Shown: positions 19,485 through 31,505, numbered from the stretch's first letter. The stretch: 64,000 nt of DNA from Chalciporus piperatus (GCA_038093975.1 JBBPTG010000017.1:1-64000); one strand, 5' to 3'. Notes: a model not told the origin generated them from the sequence alone. Program-made: numbers and translations.

Positions 19485-22400
19485 TTATTCGGTCTCTTCT
19501 TGCCGAAGAGCATCATGCATCGTTTCGAGCGAAGATAGATGCAGTGGGAGGACAGAGTATACAGAGGATCCATGTAAGCTTGCAAGAACGGCAAGCTCGT
19601 GGTAATTCCGCGTGATTTCCTGTTGTGTAACCTCGTCTGGGATGAGAAGCGAAGATCCTGGAGATTTACAACTGTGAAGGAAGTGGAGATGGAGGGCCGA
19701 ACATGTAGAACTCGTACGCTTGGGAGGAACGTGAAGCAGAATGGAGGAACGGACAGGAAGCATTGGGGTCGCTTCGGAAATCATAATGCCTTCGTTATCC
19801 GGGATGAAGGAACAATCAGACCATGGATAAATAGGCGGCGAAAACAAAGGAATGCGAACGGTGGGGTAGATGGCATAAGTTGAGGCTGAAGTTGCATCCA
19901 CATAGAATGGCTTGGAGATGTCTTTTCCCGCTGCACGCCGTGGAGGTGTCTGCTGTCCCGTGCCAGGCAGGCAGGGCTGCATCAATGACCACGAGATATT
20001 CTGATCGACGGATAGAATAGTCACGTGGAATGGAGCGATATCGCGACACAAAGGGGACACGGCAGACAAGTGATATATCCAGGCTACCAGCGTGTCAAAA
20101 ATTGATCTGAAAAACATAGAGCGACAAAACGAACCGTCGAGTTCACTAGAAGATACGAGACCCAGCTTGGAAATTACCAAGCGCCATTCAACATTAGCTC
20201 TTTGAGCAGTTTGCACTGCGAAATTCCAAACTTGCAGGATGGCTGACGACTCGACCTCATCTTGCGTTAGCCAGGTCCCCACGTCGTACGACTCGCCGCG
20301 CTGGTCGACGCAAGATGCCAAGAGCCATTTTCCACAAGCAGAAAATCTATAGCCAACATGGAGCAACATGTGCCGGTCCAACACGTCTAACGTGCGAGCC
20401 GGACCCAAGCTAAAATGTACCGTAGCATTGGGCGGTCGAGCAAGGGTGAAAGGCAAATCCCGGAAGAACGCGCGGTCTTCTTTCCCAGAATTGATAACTT
20501 TGCGGGACATGGTACGATCAACGGGATGGGGGGTGCGATGATATATGGAGAAGCAGAGCTTCTCAAAGTCGGTGGGCACGAAATCATGGGAGGTAATGTG
20601 ATGCTCGGGTATGAGTTGAAGGGTAATAGGATGTCCAGTACGGGATTTCTGGAGTCTTTTCACTGTCGAGGAAATTTGTCGGAGTAGAGGAGATGCAAGC
20701 GTCAATGCTGACTCTGGTATTGCAATGTAAAAGACGAGCCCGGCCAGTTCAAGCGGCAACTCCGCTGCGAAAGAAACTAGTGTGGGTCAGTCGGTTGTAG
20801 GATCGAGACCTAACAAATAACAAACTTAGGGATTTACGAAGGGTGTCCAAGCGTAGCCCAAGGATACCATCTACAGTGCAAAGTGAGTGGCTTCCAGGTG
20901 CGTGTCTACCCAATTGATGTGCCTAGCATCCAGTTCAGTGGTTTCCAAATACAATAGGGGACGAAACGTACACTATACGCTGTGGACAGTTTCCTCATCC
21001 AGCCTTTCGCCAATAGTTGTTTGTCTACGCCACCATCCTCAAAGAAGAGGAAGGAAGTAAGGTTTTTCTTGCCAGCGCGCGGTGACAATCCAAGCTTCTC
21101 CCAGAAGCGAAGAGATGAAGGCAGTACCTGTACAATGGAGTCGCCTTTGCCAACTGAGAGCATTGGTGTGTCCACCCGCTGATGGAGCGCTCCGTCAGGA
21201 GTCCCTCTGGCCTCTTGATTGATATTAAGATCGGTGAACTATTTCCGAGAGTGAAGGGCGTGCATACCGTCGTGTAGGAGCCACTGTGGCTCGACTGGAC
21301 CTTCGAGGGTAGGATGACTGCGGATGAGCTGGGCCAACGTTGAAACGTCGGCTGGCCAGACACCTGGTTGCCCAGGTGGCACATAATAGAAATTACTGGC
21401 CCGCCACGCGTCAGCAAACAGGTTGTTCTCGACCATCTCCCTGGCAATCATGCATCCGGCGGCCTCGAGTGACTTCGACTTCTCTGATGAGGCGCCTAGG
21501 GCTGCCGCCGGAGATACTGGTGTTGGGACTGATGTAGGGACTGGTGAGGAAATTGCCATGGGCTCAACCGCTGAACCTGGTGGTCGCAGGGGTTTACTCA
21601 GCGGGAGTAGATACGCATGATAAAACTGCATATGTAGCAAGGTCGGTCCGAGGGGAAGATATGCGGGAGGCGGCGTTGTGGCTCGGGACGAGATGGTAGG
21701 ATCAACTCCATCCATATCCTCATCATCTGATGCTACATCAGAGGCATCTTCAGTCTCTTCCATAATCGATTCCTCGTCATCTTGATTGTCATGTAGCCAG
21801 CTGGAATGCCATCCAGATCTGCGCGGACCTTGATCGAAGCACTTTCGCTTCACGCCGATAAGCTTTCGTACAAGACCAATGCGGGGGTCAGTTGCGGCGT
21901 TGTATTGAGACTTCCAGTGGTCGAGTTGGCTAGGGGAGGAGAGGCGGGGTATCGGTTCCGTTCGATCTTCTTCGTCTGGCGGGCTCGGTAGTGCAAATTT
22001 ACCCTTGTGATACTTGGAGTCAGACAATCTATGGCTGTGAGCGAACGGTATGGGATCGAAGAAGTTTGATTGTATGGAAGGCGCCCTGTTGCGCCCCGGG
22101 GATAATTTTACTTGCGGTGTCGCAGGTGCAGAATTTGGAGAAGCTCCAGGGGACGGAAGGGCGATGTCGTGACCAGTGGAGACTAGGTCCTGTACATGAT
22201 GCAGATCAGAAAGTCGAGGCATGAAGGGATCAACACTTCCTGCAGTGAAGGAAGGTGACGACTGTTGACCTGCCGTAACCACGTTAGCCACAGAAAAACC
22301 TCCTTCTCCAAAGATCGATGGCGAGAACCCAACCGGCGCTGGACCCCCAGCAAGTGGAAAGCCTGGCTCATCAAGCGAAGATCCAATGGGACGAACGGTT

Positions 22401-24540
22401 CGAGCAGCTGCGGACGGCCGATCGAAGAAATCGAAATCATCCTCAGTGAAAATAAATCCGTCTTCGAAGTCCATATTGGCATGACCCGTGTTCGCATTTC
22501 CGCCACGACCACCAGTGCCGATATCCACGCTCATGTCGAATCCCATGTTATATGTCTCACCAATGTCCATAAAGTCACTGGGAGGTTGCGTCCAAGTGTT
22601 ATTGATAGACTCGAATGGATCAAACGTAGAGCGGGGTGGACCCGGAGTAGATTCTGCGTGTGAAGTTGCGAAAGGTGGTTCAGGGGCGGTAGCAAGATCT
22701 ACGCTGGGTGCCGTCGATTGCGTAGCTGCCTTGCCGCTGGCAGATGGCGGAGTAGGATAGAAGACAGTGGGGGGTGGAAGGTTAGTATCCGATGTGACCA
22801 TTGACGGTGCTTGAGCATGCTCCATTGGAGGGTTGCCGGGATCGGCGGGGAAGGTCGTGGGAGGAGAGGTACCACTGATCGCAATGGGAGCTGAAGTGGG
22901 AACATTAGACGAAGGTGTCGCCACAGCCCTGGGAGAAGCAGATGACTGTGCATTGTCACGCTCTTTTCGAATGCGCTCCCGTTCCCTTTCCCTTTCCTTT
23001 GCAACGGATTCCACATACAACCCTACCTCAGAGGCCACGCTCTCTACCTTCGATGACTTTGACAGGGTAAGGCAACGGAAAGCACGAACAGACTCCGACG
23101 TAGGCGATGTGCAAACGCGACGCAGAATAGCTCGGCCGGTTAGCAGTGGTGTTGTAGGGATAACAAGTGTATTGTTGCCCGTGGTAGGTGATGAAGGTAG
23201 TGTGAGTGTAGGGGGTGGCGGTGGCGGTGGGGAAGATTGTAACTGGGGTGGAAGGTCTGGTAGATAGGGAAGAGTCCTTCGAGCGTGGGCAGACTGAGAT
23301 GACGCTGTGAACGCAAGACAAAGCCGGGAAGGCCAAATGATAGTCATTCCCTTGTCCTCACCCTGCTTATTCTGGACAGCTAGCCATGCAATGACATAGG
23401 TTGGGGTTGTCCGCCTAGGAGTCCCCAGACGAAATGTGTTCAGTTGCTCAGAGCGTGCTCTGGGAATGCTCGACTTCCATTCCCCAGCACCGAGTCCGGA
23501 GAGTGATTGTTCAAATTGAGATGTGATGCCCGAAGTGGGGCCATTGTAGATCGATAAAAAGTATGCTGGAACGCCGAAAGGGAGGAGTATCATCGGAGTA
23601 CCAGCAGGAAAAGAAAGCTTGAAATCGAGGGGAGAATAATCGGTGGACCGGAAGTGAGAGTATACCTCCAGACTGGAAGCACTGAGATGAACTTCGAGCT
23701 GACAGTGGATAAGAGGTCTGCGATTATCGGTGACGGAAACTTCCCAAGGAGGCTAGATCTTACCTGAGCTTCGAAGCGGGTAGCCAATCGTTTGCCCATT
23801 CATTTGACGCGTGTAGGGACGCAAGCAAAAAGCCATCCATTAGTCTGTGGGCCGAAGGTCCGTTAACTGAATCGATTGAGACATTCGTGATGTCATCAAT
23901 GAGCCGGGTCCGAACAGCGTGTAAAAATTGGGAATAAATTCTGCGGAGTGGCTTGCGTGGCAGTAGATTAGAAGTCGAGAAAACTGAGCTGAAAGCCGAG
24001 GAGCGATTTGATGAGTCAAGACAGACATGACAGGGCGATAGATGGTCGGCGCATTCAACAGAGCAAGGGTATAGACCTTTGGTATCGAATGTGGAAGCCT
24101 CGGAAACTAAGATGAATGTCAGTCACGGAGCCTGCATCGAAAAGACAAATTCCGGAAAAATTCGATAAATCCTCACCGACTAGCCCGTCCAGCGATAGGT
24201 CTTTCAAAACGGAAAGAGAAACATCGGCGCGATCCACGGAGGTAAACATGAATACATCCAGTGTAGAAGACTCCCCATCGATGCGGGCATGGGGTAACAT
24301 GGATTCCAAAAGTGAGTGAGATTCATTCCGCGACACTAGGTGTCTACGGCCGGACTCTAGAAGATCATGTGCGGGTTTATCGGCTGTGGGGACGAAAGTC
24401 GCGTAGGCTATTCGAGGATTGACCGGTAACGAGACGATGGAGTAGAGAAGTTTATCTGCGGGAGTCACCGAAGGTGGGACAGGGTAGATTACAGGGGTTG
24501 ATGGATGGGTAGCAGCATGGCTCTCGTGTTTCTGAGCCAT
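19485..24540 (-). CDS. MED13: Mediator complex subunit 13 (SRB9/SSN2), kinase module
   Basis: MED13 links the CDK8 kinase module to core Mediator in the nucleus. The start is the ATG at 24540 (MAQKHESHAATH). N-terminal exons include FISVxNPRIAYATF-like sequence and the segment STSNLLPRKPLRRIYSQFL. A large exon (about 23718-21290) carries the IIWPSRLCLAF motif, a proline stretch, an ERERERERIRKERD helix and long acidic disordered regions. The PIWI-like C-terminal half begins with DTPMLSVGKGDSIVQV and LPSSLRFWEKLGLSP, continues through SHSLCTVDGILGLRLDTLR, and ends in the 425-codon last exon (about 20760-19485). Introns include 21269-21216 (approximate), one ending in gctag before AHQLGRHAPG, and one before ELPLELAGLVFYIAIP. 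Total length is near 1.6 thousand residues, short for MED13 but normal for fungi. Exact internal boundaries need transcript support. Confidence 0.82.
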
Positions 24541-24881
24541 GCAGACCGACGTGAGGAAACTTCCCGGGGTGAATGGAGGAGCAACTCCGAGTCCGCGATG
24601 GGGAGAAAGAGATGGGATGGACTGCTCGGAGGGTGCCCGACGCGATACACGGGGACGGTCCTGGGGTTCCTCCAGAGACCAGGCCAGCTGCTGCCCTGCG
24701 TATTTTACGAGCTCATCGTCCGTTGTCGCTCTCGGTGACGCTACTTAGATGACCACCCAGAAAAGGAGATAGCTAATTATATAATATTACATAATATGCA
24801 CAGCGTCAGAGGAGGGGCGATGTCCACCACGATTTGGGACGCTGTTCACTGTAGCCCGCGTCTGCGAATCCTCGTAAAAAA
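24541..24881. promoter_or_regulatory. Divergent promoter of MED13 and the phosphoesterase gene
   Basis: A 341-bp spacer between two divergently transcribed genes. It includes an AT-rich core (tataatattacataatatg, about 24779-24798) and a run of seven A directly before the plus-strand ATG. No other gene is visible. Confidence 0.5.
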
Positions 24882-27226
24882 ATGCAGCCCACTTCCCGCC
24901 CCGCTTCGACCTCGACCCGTCCAGCAGCATCTCCTCATCCAAAGCCCCATATAAATCCGGTCAATACCCAGACAAAAGTTCTCGATACCGTTCACGGTCG
25001 CATCCTCTGCATTGCTGACATCCGTGGCCGTCTTTCCGCTCTCAATGATCTCGCGCGCGAAGCTAATGCAAAAGCGGTCATCCACACTGGCGATTTCGGT
25101 TTCTTCGGTTAGTGATTCAGATACTCATCATCTCTCTTAAAATGCGTTTGCTCTGACGCGTCTCATCCTTTAGAGAGCAACAGTCTAGAGAGAATCAATG
25201 ACCGCACTCTTCGTCACCTCACAATGTATTCTCCCCTCATTTCTACAGCCCAGCGCAATCATCTCCTAGCTCCAGAAAATACCCCTGCAACTATTCGTTC
25301 CACTGTAGACATCTCCCTCATATCAGAATTCCCCCTCCTTCTCTCGGGTCAAATCAAGCTTCAAATCCCCGTGTTTACTGTTTGGGGTGCTTGCGAGGAT
25401 GTGATCATCCTGGAAAAATTCCGCACGGGCACCTATGCCATCGATAATTTACACGTGTTGGATGAAGCCACGACGCGTTGCCTCGATGTGGGCGGTGTCA
25501 AATTACGGCTTCTCGGATTAGGAGGTGCCCTCGTGCCACACAAAATGTTCGATAACGGAGACGGAAACGCTACTATCGCAGGTGGTCAGGGAACCATGTG
25601 GACAACTGCTCTCCAAATTGGCGAGCTTGTCGATACGGCACAGAGGGTATTCGATCCTACCGAGACGCGTCTGCTCGTCACGCACGCAAGCCCGGGCCGG
25701 GAGGGTATTATCGCTCAACTCGGTCTCGTCCTTAAGGCCGATCTCACGATATCCGCCGGACTTCACTTCCGATACGCCAGCTCATACAACGAGTTTAGTG
25801 TACAAGGTGATCTCGAAGGCTTCCGCCACAAACTTCTTGCGGGCAAGGAGGGCTTCGACAAGGTCTGGGATAGCGTGAAGACGCAGGTTGATGCTGTCAT
25901 CGATGAGCACCAACGAATTCTCCTCGACAAGGCTCTATCTGTCATCGAGCGCATTCCCCCGCCACAGGGGCAGCCAGGCGCACCACCTACAGCTACTGGA
26001 GAAGAACCTGCCTGGAAAAACTGTTGGAACTGGAATTTGTGTGATGCTGCTTTCGGCTCGCTTGTCTTGGACGTTAAAGAGGGTAGGATCAGCGCCGAAC
26101 TCAAGAGTCAAGGTAAGCCACTCGGAACAGTAAATGATTTACACTGACATGGTGCAGGATTCAACTACGCGTATCGTCGCACTGCTACCCCCAGCACCGT
26201 CGCGCAGACCCCTAACTCCACAACTTCTTCGTTGCCAAACGCCGCAGCTAACCCACCCACCAAGGGCTCGACACCCGCACCTGCGGAGAAGCCCGCCTCC
26301 CCCATGCCAAAGGAGGTCAAGTCACCGCTAGCTGCAACATCCCCAATAGTATCAGCCACGCCAAAGGAGGGCACTTCGAGTCTCCCTCAAACGAAGACGA
26401 ATGGAACACCAACCGGCCCTCCTTCCGACAAAGCTGAAAGAGAGAAACAGAAGAGGAGGGAGAAGAAGGACAGGAAGGACAAAGACCGCCCTGAGCGGGA
26501 GGCAAGGGAAAATGATTATGCGGAAGAGCGGGCCGACTCCAGTATATCTCCAGTCGACCCACCTACATCCCAGCCGAAGTCAGGCAAAGAAACCCCAATA
26601 CCTGATGAAGTTGCCAAACCGCCTACCCCTGATGCTCTAGAGGCTGGTCTCAAGTCACCAACAACAGACAGCGCGGGTACACGCACTCCAACATCGAGGA
26701 GAACATACAAGCAATCGTGGACTCTGTTTGTTCGCCTTCAAGTGCCCGCCAACGAAGCCCTGCTACGCGACTTCTTCGGTGGAGAACAATCAGGTGTACG
26801 TGGTGAATTCATATGATAAAAGTCTTTTCATTGAACACAAATTGTAGATCGTTCGTGTGACATACCCTAACACACCACCTGGTCGGGGTCAGAAAATCGC
26901 CTATGTTGAGTTCGGAGATGAGGAGGCTATGAAGGCGGGGCTCGAGAAAAACAACGAGGTATAATCTGTCTTCCTTTGCCACTTCTTTTCGAGGGTTGAC
27001 ATTTGCGCGGTAGAAAATCGACGAATCGCTAGTCGAAGTGAAGATTGCAACTGACAAGGAGGACCGAGGTGGTTTACGTGGTGGTTCACGGGGTCGAGGC
27101 GGCCGCGGAGGAGGTTTCGCTGCACGAGGGTTTGCGGCTGCCGGTCTTACTGGTAAGGGTCGAGGAGCCAACGGCGAAGCTCGTGGATCCGGAGAGAATG
27201 GTAAAACTGGTGATGCACCTGCATGA
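24882..27226 (+). CDS. DUF2433-type metallophosphoesterase-like protein with RRM-like domain and RGG tail
   Basis: Five exons (24882-25107, 25174-26112, 26158-26795, 26848-26958, 27014-27226) give 708 residues. Residues about 40-330 resemble the fungal DUF2433 group of calcineurin-like phosphoesterases. The metal-binding motifs are altered from the classical set: CIADIRGRL where DxH is usual, [15 protein letters not shown] where GNHE is usual, and VTHASPG. A disordered, Lys/Arg/Glu-rich linker follows ([20 protein letters not shown]). Then comes an RRM-like beta-alpha-beta segment ([20 protein letters not shown], then [20 protein letters not shown]). The protein ends in an RGG/GR tail ([18 protein letters not shown]). 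This suggests an RNA-associated protein; whether it retains phosphoesterase activity is open. Confidence 0.82.
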
Positions 27227-27757
27227 GATGAATCTCTCGTCGAAGGCGGGGAATCATGGGCACGACTTTAGCTGATGCTTGACGGCTTTTCATGACCTTT
27301 ACTATCGCCATTTGTCCAAGTTCACATCATCATCTCTTTATGTTTCTGATCTTATAATTCGCGGAGTCATGTTATTTGCTTTCGGTGTAGTACGTTCGTC
27401 TTGGGGGTTTGCCTTGTTCTGCCTGTTCGGTGCAACCCAGTTTCCAGATAATGCATCATATGCATTCTATGGATTCGTCCAGCTCCAATGTGGAACCTTG
27501 GGGCTCATCGTCAGTGCACTGAAGTACAATTAGGAATGTCCATCTTCTGCCAGGAAGGCTACAGCTGAAGGTCGAGATACTAGTGTACCCGCTGGAAGCT
27601 GCCTAGTGATTGAACTTTGCTAACAACTTCCGTACAACTCGGACAAGATCCGGCTTCAAGTCCTGGTCATGTGATTGCTGTCCCCTGTGTACTAAAGTCC
27701 GCAGAACTTGATTCCTCTCCACTCTCACTTGTTCGGATCCCCACCCAATCTCTCCAC
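27227..27757. other. Intergenic: phosphoesterase 3' end and acyl-CoA dehydrogenase promoter
   Basis: This 531-bp interval holds the 3' UTR of one gene and the promoter of the next. An 84-codon open frame at 27279-27533 begins with TTG, lacks any family motif and is not supported as a gene. Confidence 0.4.
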
Positions 27758-29404
27758 ATGTTACGCGTCTCTGCTCGACTGACAAGGGCTCTAAACGCTC
27801 GGCCAATGGCCCTGTGTCATGCCAGGTATGCCGAACACCATCGAATGTGCCTTGACCATGTCCAAACCCTCATGGCCTCCCAGGAACTTCTCCATTTCCG
27901 GCGCACGCTTCACAGACGGCCTTATCCTCAACTCGTTAGATACCTTCACCGAAGAAGAACAGATGTTGAGGGAGTCTGGTATGTTACAATATCATCTTCG
28001 TAATCAAGTCCTCATAGTAAACTCCTAGTGAAGCGCTTCGCAACTGAAGTCATTGGGCCCAAGGTCCGTGAGATGGATGAGAAAGAGAGTATGGACCCGG
28101 GTATCATTAAAGGACTCTTTGAACAAGGAGTGTGTAGCTATTTTTCTCTGATTCACAAGAAGATGATGTGCTGACGCGACCAAATAGTTGATGGGAATTG
28201 AAACGAATGCAGAGTATGGTGGTGCCGAGTCGTCGTTCACGTCAGCTATAATCGCAATTGAGGAACTCGCAAGGGTTGACCCATCGGTGTCCGTCATGTG
28301 TGATGTCCACAATACTCTCGTGAATACCATCCTGCGGCAATACGGGACAAAGGAACAGCAGGAGAAATGGCTTCCGCAACTCTCTCAGTCGAAGGTAGAT
28401 GGGTGTGAGGCTCAGCCATGACATTGGTTGATTGTTCTTTTTAGCTCGGTTCGTTCTGCCTGTCTGAGCCAGCCTCTGGTTCAGACGCCTTCGCACTCCA
28501 GACTCGTGCCAAGAAAGACGGCGACCATTGGATCATCAACGGCACGAAGATGTGGATCACGAACTCGTTTGAAGCCGACATCTTCCTCATCTTTGCCAAC
28601 GTGAGGTCGTCTCCAGGGGTCGATGTATCCTTCGTTCAGTACCTCTTCTCTAGGTTGATCCGAGCAAGGGCTACAAGGGAATTACTTGCTTCATTGCAAC
28701 CAAGGACATGGGAATCAAAATAGCGAAGAAGGAGGAGAAATTAGGCATCCGCGCTTCTTCTACATGTTCGTTGAACTTCGATGACTTGCGCATCCCAGCG
28801 GAGAACATTATAGGGGGAGAAGGCAAAGGTTACAAACTTGCTATTGAGATTTTGAACGAAGGTGCATTGGTAGCTTGTTGGTCGTTCACGAAGGCATTGA
28901 TCATCATCTTCCTAGGTCGGATCGGTATCGCCGCGCAAATGCTTGGTCTTGCGCAGGGCGCATTCGACAAAGCCGTCCCCTATACATACCAGCGGACTCA
29001 ATTTGGCCAGCCCGTGGGTACTTTCCAGGGGATGGCGTTCCAGATCGCGCAAGCTGCGGTAGAAATAGAGTCAGCGCGCCTCTTAACTTACAATGCTGCT
29101 CGGCGGAAAGAAGAAGGCAAGAGCTTCACCAAGGAAGCGGCGATGGCAAAATACTGGGCCAGTGTGATCGCACAGCGTGTTTCTGGACAAGCCATCGAGT
29201 GGGCAGGGGGGGTCGGATTCACCCGGGAAACTGGGATCGAGAAGTTCTGGCGAGATTCTAAGATCGTGAGTGATGTCATTGGCCATCGCGCTGGTGTGTT
29301 TCACTAAAGAGTCGCGATTCAAAACGTAGGGTGCTATATACGAGGGGACATCCAACATCCAACTGCAGACAATTGCCAGGTTCGTCCAAAGGCAATACTC
29401 ATAG
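27758..29404 (+). CDS. Short/branched-chain acyl-CoA dehydrogenase, mitochondrial
   Basis: Eight exons (27758-27825, 27884-27978, 28029-28129, 28188-28394, 28445-28600, 28654-28861, 28916-29265, 29330-29404) give 419 residues. The flavoenzyme oxidises acyl-CoA to enoyl-CoA; its closest type is the isoleucine/valine-pathway enzyme (SBCAD). The N-terminus is a mitochondrial presequence (MLRVSARLTRALNARPMALC). Family motifs: FCLSEPASGSDAFALQTRA, WITNSFEADIFLIFAN, DLRIPAENIIGGEGKGY, RIGIAAQMLGLAQGAFD and YQRTQFGQPVGTFQGMAFQ. The C-terminal IYEGTSNIQLQTIA carries the catalytic Glu expected in this subgroup. Every intron is phase-consistent and 50-66 nt long. The gene converges on the carrier gene, with only 32 bp between stop codons. 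All usual catalytic and FAD motifs are present. Confidence 0.93.
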
Positions 29405-29436
29405 CGACAATCTCGATGGCACGTACCTCGGCAATA

Positions 29437-30750
29437 TCACTGTTTTTGTAAAAAGAGAAGCATGCCCTCAAACACTGCCCACCCGATGGCAGAACTCAGA
29501 ATCTTGCGTGACATACGAAGAGATGCGCCATCAAAAAATCCTGCGAAACCTTGTTGCTATTCAAGCAGAATTCAAATTTTGGGCACTTCGGATGATGTGA
29601 AATACATACCTGCCACATCCTGCGTGAAGTAGACAGAAGGCCGCGATATTGGTCCTCACGACGGACCTGCATCTTGGTCTGCAAGCTGTCAGTGACGTCC
29701 GTGTGCAAGCCAGCGCCTCAGTACCTTGATTACATCAAACGGATGAGTAGCCATCGTTGCAATAGAACCCGCTACGACAGCAGAAAGGCCATGTATGCTT
29801 GCGGCAGGCGCTGTGGGTAGAAGGAAAGCTACGGATGATGCTTTAGACATTGATTTTCAACAGGCGACAGAAACGGCTTGCACGACTCGCGCTTGACAGC
29901 TTCGTATACTGAGACAAAGAGTCCTGCGTACGGGGCATCGCGTAGGGATGATGCCACAAAGCCACGCAAAACCTCTGAGGGTCCCATATGGGCAATGGAG
30001 ATGAAGGACCGAGTTAAGCTCTTGTAAGCAAAATGTTCACTCTATGATGTCCGTTATTCACTCGCATTGCGCTGAGTAGAATGCGACATGCCTCGAAGCG
30101 CGCTTTAAGAACTGAGAATGGGTTCAGCAGGAAGCCTACCCCAATTCTTGCAGTGGCGCCGGCGAGAACGTTTCCTTGGTGCGTGAGCTTTGGTAAGACG
30201 GTCTTGATACCATCTCTATTGACGATTGTGTCTTTGGTGGAAAAGTATTGAGATTTTGCCATGACCGTGCGCAGATGGGTCAAGCTAGTGAAGTAAAGCG
30301 CTACTCCCGGGACATTTCTTCCAAAGCGTGCAATGAGTTAAGGGAGCCCAAAGAGAAGCTATGGCTTACCGAACGAGCGTAGCGCCCGTTCCTCTCCATA
30401 ATCCTATGATCCCATTGTTGTCGACAATGGTACGTGCGATGCGCCAGATATGTGGATGATTCCTTTGTGCGCGTCAGCGAATGAGGGTGGACATAAGCGA
30501 CCTGCTCTCACCGAGTACCAGACGCAGAATCACCTTGTTGGGCCCGAGTTTTTAACAGGTCAACTAGGGCAGTGAGTCATCTCGGAAGTGATCGGATGAC
30601 TCTGAGGTGGATTGCTTACGAGGCTGCAGGATTGCTGCAGAGGCGAATCCCGACAATGCACCTAGCTCAGTGTGTTTAGCAAATGATCAAGTAAGCACAA
30701 GCTCGAATATTACCGGAGAACAATTGTTGGGGGACAACAGCATTGTTCAT
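29437..30750 (-). CDS. Mitochondrial glycine transporter, Hem25/SLC25A38 type
   Basis: This inner-membrane carrier imports glycine for the first step of haem synthesis. Three carrier repeats are present: QPLDLLKTR (first), NPFSVLKAR (second) and HPFDVIKTK (third), matching PX[DE]XX[KR] with the second degenerate as in SLC25A38. Other family signatures are FSGALSGFASAAILQ, GLWRGTGATLVRNVPGVALY, GATARIGVGFLLNPF, SLRDAPYAGLFVSVYE, and the end GFFDGASLRMSRKILSS. I chose the ATG at 30750 (MNNAVVPQQLFSG). A further upstream exon starting at about 30919 is possible, but the splice I can draw there needs a 25-nt intron. The junction after KARFE (near 30100) is uncertain: a 41-nt GT-AG intron or a GC-AG intron both keep frame. 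The stop at 29437 is 32 bp from the opposing acyl-CoA dehydrogenase stop. Confidence 0.85.
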
Positions 30751-31040
30751 CAAGGGCACGTCAGGAATCAGTGTCAATAAGACTGACGAAGTCGTCGTAC
30801 TGCCTACCGGGCAGAAAGTCTGAAATGGCTGGATGTGTGCGGGCGGTAAGACTGATCGGAGTTTGAATTAGACTTAAGTGGACTTACCTTTTTGGGAAGG
30901 ACATTCATTGCTCAGAACCATAGGTGCACCTATGGTTCCCACACAGCTAATCTTGTTAGACAGCCAAAGGTAGTGTTTGTGAAAACTAAACGAACTCAGC
31001 TGATGCCTAAGAGAGGTGGAAACGACTGTATTCACCTAAA
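30751..31040. other. Upstream region of the carrier gene, with a 24-bp palindrome
   Basis: This 290-bp stretch contains the presumed promoter of the carrier gene. A perfect palindrome lies at 30915-30938. No other coding frame is supported. Confidence 0.4.
30915..30938. repeat. Perfect 24-bp palindrome
   Basis: The half-site GAACCATAGGTG is followed by its exact reverse complement CACCTATGGTTC. It lies about 170 bp upstream of the carrier gene's chosen start, so it may be a regulator site or a foldback remnant. Confidence 0.7.
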
Positions 31041-31045
31041 CGAAC

Positions 31046-31500
31046 TGTTATAGCATTTAAAAACTTTTCAAACTTTTGCCTACAACGGTATTCGAACTCT
31101 GGACTTTGTCTACAACTTAGGGGTCAAGCCGGATTCATCTTTATCCGCTCCGGTAGTCCCTGTAGCATTACATAAAACTATTACATAATCAGGTCACGTG
31201 ACAAAGGTCCAGACTTAGATGAGTCAGCAATGATGTCATGGCCTAGACCCTAATCCGTGCCTGGTACCTTTTCTTATCATCGTACCATTTACCTTATCTA
31301 TCTTTCCCTTTGTGTTTTCCTTATTCGGCTGTTGGTCTGTGCGCACTTCTCAATAGTATATAAGTAGCCCTGTACTTATCACAGACCCCAGTCTAATCCA
31401 TTTGTGACTTCACCTTCATTAAGCTTTAGTACTCAGCCTATCTTTCGCAAGGTCTAGTGTGACCTAAGTCTCCGCCGTGTGTTGTGATCGAATCATAACA
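31046..31500 (+). repeat. Solo LTR of the Ty3/gypsy element, plus orientation
   Basis: A 455-bp LTR runs from TGTTATAG to ATCATAACA, with 6-bp terminal inverted repeats TGTTAT/ATAACA. It is flanked on both sides by CGAAC (31041-31045 and 31501-31505), a perfect 5-bp target-site duplication. No internal sequence follows, so this is a solo LTR left by LTR-LTR recombination. A TATA box (TATATAA, 31357-31363) marks the promoter. The sequence matches the solo LTR at 33444 in reverse orientation almost exactly. Confidence 0.93.
31195..31238 (+). promoter_or_regulatory. Cluster of bZIP/bHLH-like sites in the LTR U3
   Basis: Within 44 bp are CACGTG (31195-31200), TGAGTCA (31220-31226) and TGATGTCA (31231-31238). 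In fungi these resemble sites for bHLH factors, Gcn4/AP-1 and CRE-binding bZIP factors. The same cluster is present in each LTR copy in the window. Function is inferred from motif only. Confidence 0.5.
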
Positions 31501-31505
31501 CGAAC

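Noticed and set aside
27279..27533. 84-codon hydrophobic frame in the phosphoesterase 3' region
   Set aside because: Starts with TTG, no splice partners and no recognised membrane-protein family; probably 3' UTR.
29437..30750. GC-AG intron after KARFE in the glycine carrier
   Set aside because: A 41-nt GT-AG intron also keeps frame and gives a more usual spacing between carrier motifs, so I do not claim a third GC-AG case.
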